64,000 nucleotides of DNA from assembly GCA_902778055.1 (NCBI GenBank), contig CACYWL010000005.1, positions 146,522 through 210,521 of the forward strand, read 5' to 3'. Source of the stretch: an uncultured Eubacteriales bacterium (GTDB lineage Bacteria > Bacillota > Clostridia > Christensenellales > Aristaeellaceae). A program made the translations under genes and the position numbers. Positions 63,001 through 64,000 of the stretch are shown in pieces. Below the pieces are notes generated by a model, which saw nothing but the letters and a program-made list of their open reading frames with translations, was not told where the DNA came from and did not search any database. Positions within the stretch are counted from its first letter, which is position 1; every line of letters starts with the position of its first letter.

Positions 63001-64000
63001 ATCTGCGTCAGATTCGGAAAGAACTTCTTCCTCGCCTTCCCCGTCTGCATCGGATTCTGAAAGGCCTTCCTCGCCTTCCCCATCTGCGTCGGATTCGGAA
63101 AGAGCTTCTTCCTCGCCTTCCCCATCTGCATCGGATTCTGAAAGGCCTTCCTCGCCTTCCTCATCCGCCTCGGATTCTGAAAGGCTGTCTTCCCCGCCTT
63201 CCCCATCTGCGTCAGATTCGGAAAGAACTTCTTCCTCGCCTTCCCCATCTACGTCAGATTCGGAAAGAACTTCTTCCTCGCCTTCCTCATCCGCCTCGGA
63301 TTCTGAAAGGCTGTCTTCCCCGCCTTCCCCATTTTCATCAGATCCGGAAAGGGCATCCTCATCATCTTCGTCTTTATTAAGATCTTCATCTTCTGTAATC
63401 TCGTTGTGATCCTGGTTTTCATCTGCCTCTTCAACAATAATGTCAGGCTGCTTCTTTTCCTCTTCCTTCTCCTTGTACTTATCTACAGCCAGATGGAAGC
63501 TGCCTTCCCCCGTTTCGCCCTGGGAAGCGGTGATGGTCATCAGATAGTTCCCTGGGCCGGAGAAATATTCATCTATATGCAATTCGTAACTGCCGGTTTC
63601 ATTATTCTTATCCTTTGCGTTCTTACGAATTAATTTCCGCTGTGAATCATCCTCGTCCCGAATCTCCACCGAGAAGGCATACTCCGCGTCCACAGCGACA
63701 GTAAGCTTCGCGCTGTATTCCGCCTTCAGGCGGATCAGATATTCCCTGGTTTTGTCCTGAACTGTAATCTTGCTGTTATATCCGACATTGATCTCTTTAT
63801 CGACCTGAACGTCTGCGCTTTCCTCTTCCGCCTTCTTCCGGGCGGCTTCTTCTTCCTCCGCCTTCTTCCGGGCGGCTTCTTCTTCCTCCGCCTTCTTCCG
63901 GGCGGCTTCTTCCTCTTCCGCCTTCTTCCGGGCGGCTTCTTCCTCTTCCGCCTTCTTCCGGGCGGCTTCTTCCTCTTCCGCCTTCTTCCGGGCGGCTTCT
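54019..64000 (-). CDS. Giant cell-wall-anchored surface protein (at least 3,326 residues, N-terminus beyond the window)
   Basis: The frame is open to the right edge. From the edge: EAARKKAEEE repeats (63821-64000); a beta domain; acidic LSESDADGEGEEE repeats (about 62905-63350); a domain with DISLVNPENPEEHYQPKDEASVS; two Gly-rich blocks of GAGIGGG steps (about 61300-61900 and 59400-60300); a Cys/His cluster (about 59120-59290); InlB/Listeria-Bacteroides modules (YTITFHPNGG, YIFDGWSPELP, about 56400-58900); fibronectin-like and Ig-like repeats (about 54600-56300); a Thr/Pro stretch; then SPRTADD, a membrane segment (MALWIAVFALLLVGLIAFNIF) and a basic tail (RRRSGKPKENSKR). This is a variant LPXTG-type sorting signal. 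The stop overlaps the sortase GTG by 4 nt. Surface adhesion is likely from the domains. A GTG at 63693 is not a credible start because the frame continues upstream. Confidence 0.9.
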   Translation of the reverse strand, partial: EAARKKAEEEEAARKKAEEEEAARKKAEEEEAARKKAEEEEAARKKAEEEEAARKKAEEESADVQVDKEINVGYNSKITVQDKTREYLIRLKAEYSAKLTVAVDAEYAFSVEIRDEDDSQRKLIRKNAKDKNNETGSYELHIDEYFSGPGNYLMTITASQGETGEGSFHLAVDKYKEKEEEKKQPDIIVEEADENQDHNEITEDEDLNKDEDDEDALSGSDENGEGGEDSLSESEADEEGEEEVLSESDVDGEGEEEVLSESDADGEGGEDSLSESEADEEGEEGLSESDADGEGEEEALSESDADGEGEEGLSESDADGEGEEEVLSESDADGEGEEEVLSDSDANEEGEDVLSESDADEEGEKEQSELTEDAEDAEEQPELTEDGEDEDELSELAENGEAEGESTEEELAEIGIEEDETLIPTDEEPEEEFFEKELKTDDGNTYRITVRINSDSGIPENANLLVRPIEKGSAEYEEYYRRAAETAGEGILEEVRFFDISLVNPENPEEHYQPKDEASVSVSIILLDFPVEEGMVEQVIHFQEEGTNTPEVLHSTEVTRDSTTQEISFETGSFSVFGVTYKSVAEPIRVIDVSYYGGSAKAYELTTEEQFKGIAFLLDSTGETDSFYISGDITLSKRLTVTGNVNLILGGTLTVPRGITVSKGNSLTVYGTGSPTGGNLIIQSPSSGNAGIGGISISAVDAGNFTLHSGTVTVKGGDGAAGIGGGEEGAGGSITITGGSLNAAGGDSGAGLGGGFNAGQGDSISISGGTVIATGGTYGAGIGGGEHANDSTETDTARGGNGGRVNITGGTVTANGGMYAAGIGGGFGGNGGQVSVSAGSKVTANGGSYGGAGVGGGANGSGGTLSVSGTQSENSATVVTAQVGKSSGGEAIGHGGRSGSSRTQTSGNIVLTDAAIVKAGSSASSAVEYGQDKSKSERADACRNPYAQISASISPNYAITAKLTHSSAKEQERANKTGETDVEKVLILDASTQKEITDLRSGKNFILRVTTSKADTLVDVTASYGSDNTSMTPSATTVSNEGKTHDYTYKMPAGNVSIAVTLTGVSYTITIRSDPNGKVSLGETGSLTGTAVSGDRVVLTNTPAAMDYYLAWMKISEDQNGTAGKVIAEMKGNELVNLSTLPGESSWVFNMPAHNVIIDLEYRKGVYYVDQDGLIQVRKYFFLLKDSDRVLNTSGLEDGWYVVQGNVKIDARLHLKQYVHLILCDGASLTVKGIFVDGGSGGALEIFAQDAGSGSISSSGSDCAGIGGKDGTRTGAIVIHGGQIKAWGSTNNPGIGAGGRTVLDQDLKILLPPGKSNSYLTVEAHGGEDGAGIGGGYDQEVKHNIEITGGIIKAWGGRKGAGIGTGDDANLNADILISGGEIEAHGGKWAAGIGAGCREGGSGGDFKDGHVIKITGGTVKAWGEDDGAGIGTGEDGHFAGDVEVWGGYVEARSDDKGAGIGSGEDGSCTGWFKIYGGTVDARLWDNEGAPIGGGSGEAGGYAEIKGGKVITWSEDVAVGIGGASGESNRTINIADHMGVTWGDKQNQDTNRAKAADRVNRIQTKHFVVIQACPHPEHYCVQKDDHVHTIKCSYCNMDGKDQEHRYAEDESDPNYYVCLDCGYNRGRIATLKASPSRHIAQLYKNNQLVKGSEVKYQIGEQFTVRALPLPGEGAIWAVDSVTGTYKDEKGAQQTLTPIASWSDEPTVTCYTFVMPKTQYSDSPLELTAKFVMRSYNLRVVVNNSYAGTASLSKTVANPNDTITVQAVPNDGYVLEGISLEYGETKTNLNITKAPYRFTMPAENAVVYVNFRKQYTANVYPVFQDENGAWPDSATSALDTKAVETYRVAPASQILADEVSKRDYLSELFAKDADAANGFEPKYYSFTYTTNPETSGNPAAVNTAVALSESIKTVYVYYTRKSFQLNFYSDIAGQRKLETISLPYGEKLSNYVNYRTPGERITLSVPGYTYPVDRTKADLWYFDAWSETPKTDGEYSHKESKRDGENCKIANLSLLTMPTASKNLYPVLIKYRVKVILDLNAYDTEAHAEPPKCLGKFWDESEFSAESKEHASPATDAHMSEHQARTFMTDIGEKIQMNGEANTTGEKQNEGMNQANRDGYILSAWYTKNGVRWSASKVSDVQYADSDTLKTYDQDGEYYQYYTMTLLARWTSLRSAKLIFQAGEGSWEKNADAPAMEVGYRLFATIPEGNTIEGNVLNRPDGKKLVGWKAENGTIYKPGSNFVFRSLNQVDVIGSGTDENGNLIPNTIYLTAVYITEAASQSIVFDTQGGSLVTQVTGEGENVTLSPVEGTSVEFPEGSTDSEKTVTIEYADDNKSFTMSIDNKKFNSPEKEGYQFDGWKSSEKPEKTFSVTVHRSQTGEQKIITLYAIWKPITYTITFHPNGGVIKIKDGTPLTANEEGSFTDRLAYGTPLYYSPDGTENQPIYTAEKEHYIFDGWSPELPKTMMEDITVEAIWDPEDYTITLDANGGTFTEDGADSVTSKTVTQDYLTLIKWPAEPAHSEGKTLMGWVLTEPAKAATGDLPAELPSQMPGEDRTYQAVWESLILSTAANGDGKTASILVKQPKAGMEYRIDGGEWQRWHSESGEELIFDDLEPNRKYEVDARYSPVDAYNYPGSRIVSASITTPRQSREAPEAPSGAAGFQVIQVYGVQAGMEYALKERTGEEVTLSEDDWQQADRGRVYFKGLTEGKSYLLYARRAETDQFKASAASEPTELTTMVRMTSLSVPEGQEIKVFVNIATSYQPNEASGASYQWYAQTDAESGEGAKAIEDAVYSEYMPTAKEYRKYLRVVASQISPITNDERHGIDTEGRHDVELTMGPVQKGKGLTPKSPILKTTGVKFLTIEAKADEEYLIIPAGDKLEDHLDDPWQRIDGKDLLLGNLTVTFTGLKEKSPYQIYARMYETEAYEISGISEPCSARTDPRMTGVRIDGTPKAYEMLTAKVAPEDVTTVSYQWYRDGEPIVNATQETYRPSATDVGCKLTVRATQIVDDIETIEKEDTVGPVIKADGEETDPPELDRKGTRFITIIIDNREMDEFSIDGGKTWQKEATFSGLQPDTEYEIIARRAETDSMYAGPASEALKVRTQDVGTIRAYLDSGEETPAMKLEKVPEETILKLAGTEIASRQDNGEDLEMIVRIRNIDKTVSAGDKALVTQALTTKAKNAKADQYLDISVFLKIGKDAEIRLTDLGDTPVKLTLTVPEANRAKNGEKRTFYMVRVHQGKAEILTSGAGPELTFTSGLFSTYGLGESDEAIPTATPTVRPTTSPRTADDSQMALWIAVFALLLVGLIAFNIFRRRSGKPKENSKR
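62905..63350 (-). repeat. Acidic 42/39-nt repeats in the second giant gene
   Basis: About ten units encode LSESDADGEGEEEV-like 14-residue (some 13-residue) blocks. Units differ by single substitutions and by one residue in length. The pattern is highly acidic and probably unstructured, and copy number may vary. Confidence 0.8.
63821..64000 (-). repeat. Six 30-nt repeats coding EAARKKAEEE, continuing past the window
   Basis: The 30-nt unit recurs with one or two substitutions (CTTCCTC for CCTCTTC) up to the right edge. The encoded 10-residue unit is charged and helix-forming, like a TolA-type stalk, and stands N-terminal to the globular domains. Confidence 0.88.

Noticed and set aside
63679..63693. 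GTG at 63693 as the start of the second giant protein
   Set aside because: The frame continues upstream with coherent coding sequence and the EAARKKAEEE repeats to the window edge, and no ribosome site precedes this GTG.

Overview
The window looks like part of a chromosome of an anaerobic Clostridia-type Bacillota, probably from the gut or rumen. The evidence is Gram-positive: ZapA, strong AGGAGG-type ribosome sites, a class B sortase with a sortase substrate, a BspA-like LRR protein, clostripain-family protease and Listeria-type InlB repeats. I cannot name the genus. Nearly all genes lie on the minus strand, so transcription runs from high to low coordinates. Very long open frames on the plus strand are antisense echoes of GC-rich codon use.

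Bases 1-16.2 kb are visibly GC-rich and housekeeping-like. They hold a partial LRR exported protein, a complete polyamine importer operon (potA-potB-potC-potD) whose ATPase carries a two-repeat Ig-like insertion, and a minus-strand series zapA, two DUF4230 proteins, a 22-residue membrane peptide, tyrA, aroA, aroC, aroE, aroQ, trmB and a GH29 fucosidase. Several spacers here contain decayed tandem copies of the preceding gene's 3' end. The single plus-strand gene (15.5 kb) is a secreted two-repeat protein with two flavinylation-like DxxTGAT motifs, its own promoter and a terminator.

Near 16.3 kb composition changes. A gene-poor stretch with tRNA-like scraps and gene remnants leads into an exported HAD phosphatase, a broken small gene, a UbiB/ABC1 kinase-like protein with a long coiled coil, a DUF308 membrane protein and a small coiled-coil protein.

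From 29.7 to 21.5 kb is a tight operon: secreted clostripain-like protease, two paralogous membrane acyltransferases, a STAS domain fused to an acyl-adenylating enzyme, and a multi-pass SpoIIE-type PP2C phosphatase. This reads as a phospho-switch in which the STAS domain controls a metabolic enzyme instead of a sigma factor. It is the most novel system I see.

From 29.8 kb to the right edge is a surface-protein locus: a 7,139-residue secreted filamentous-adhesin-like protein, a secreted TPR protein, a class B sortase with a long extracytoplasmic linker, and a second giant protein (at least 3,326 residues, N-terminus beyond the window) ending in an SPRTA-type sorting signal and overlapping the sortase gene by 4 nt. 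The likely division of labour is that the sortase anchors the second giant, the TPR protein helps assembly, and the downstream protease, acyltransferases and ligase process or decorate the envelope. Those joint roles are inference from gene order.
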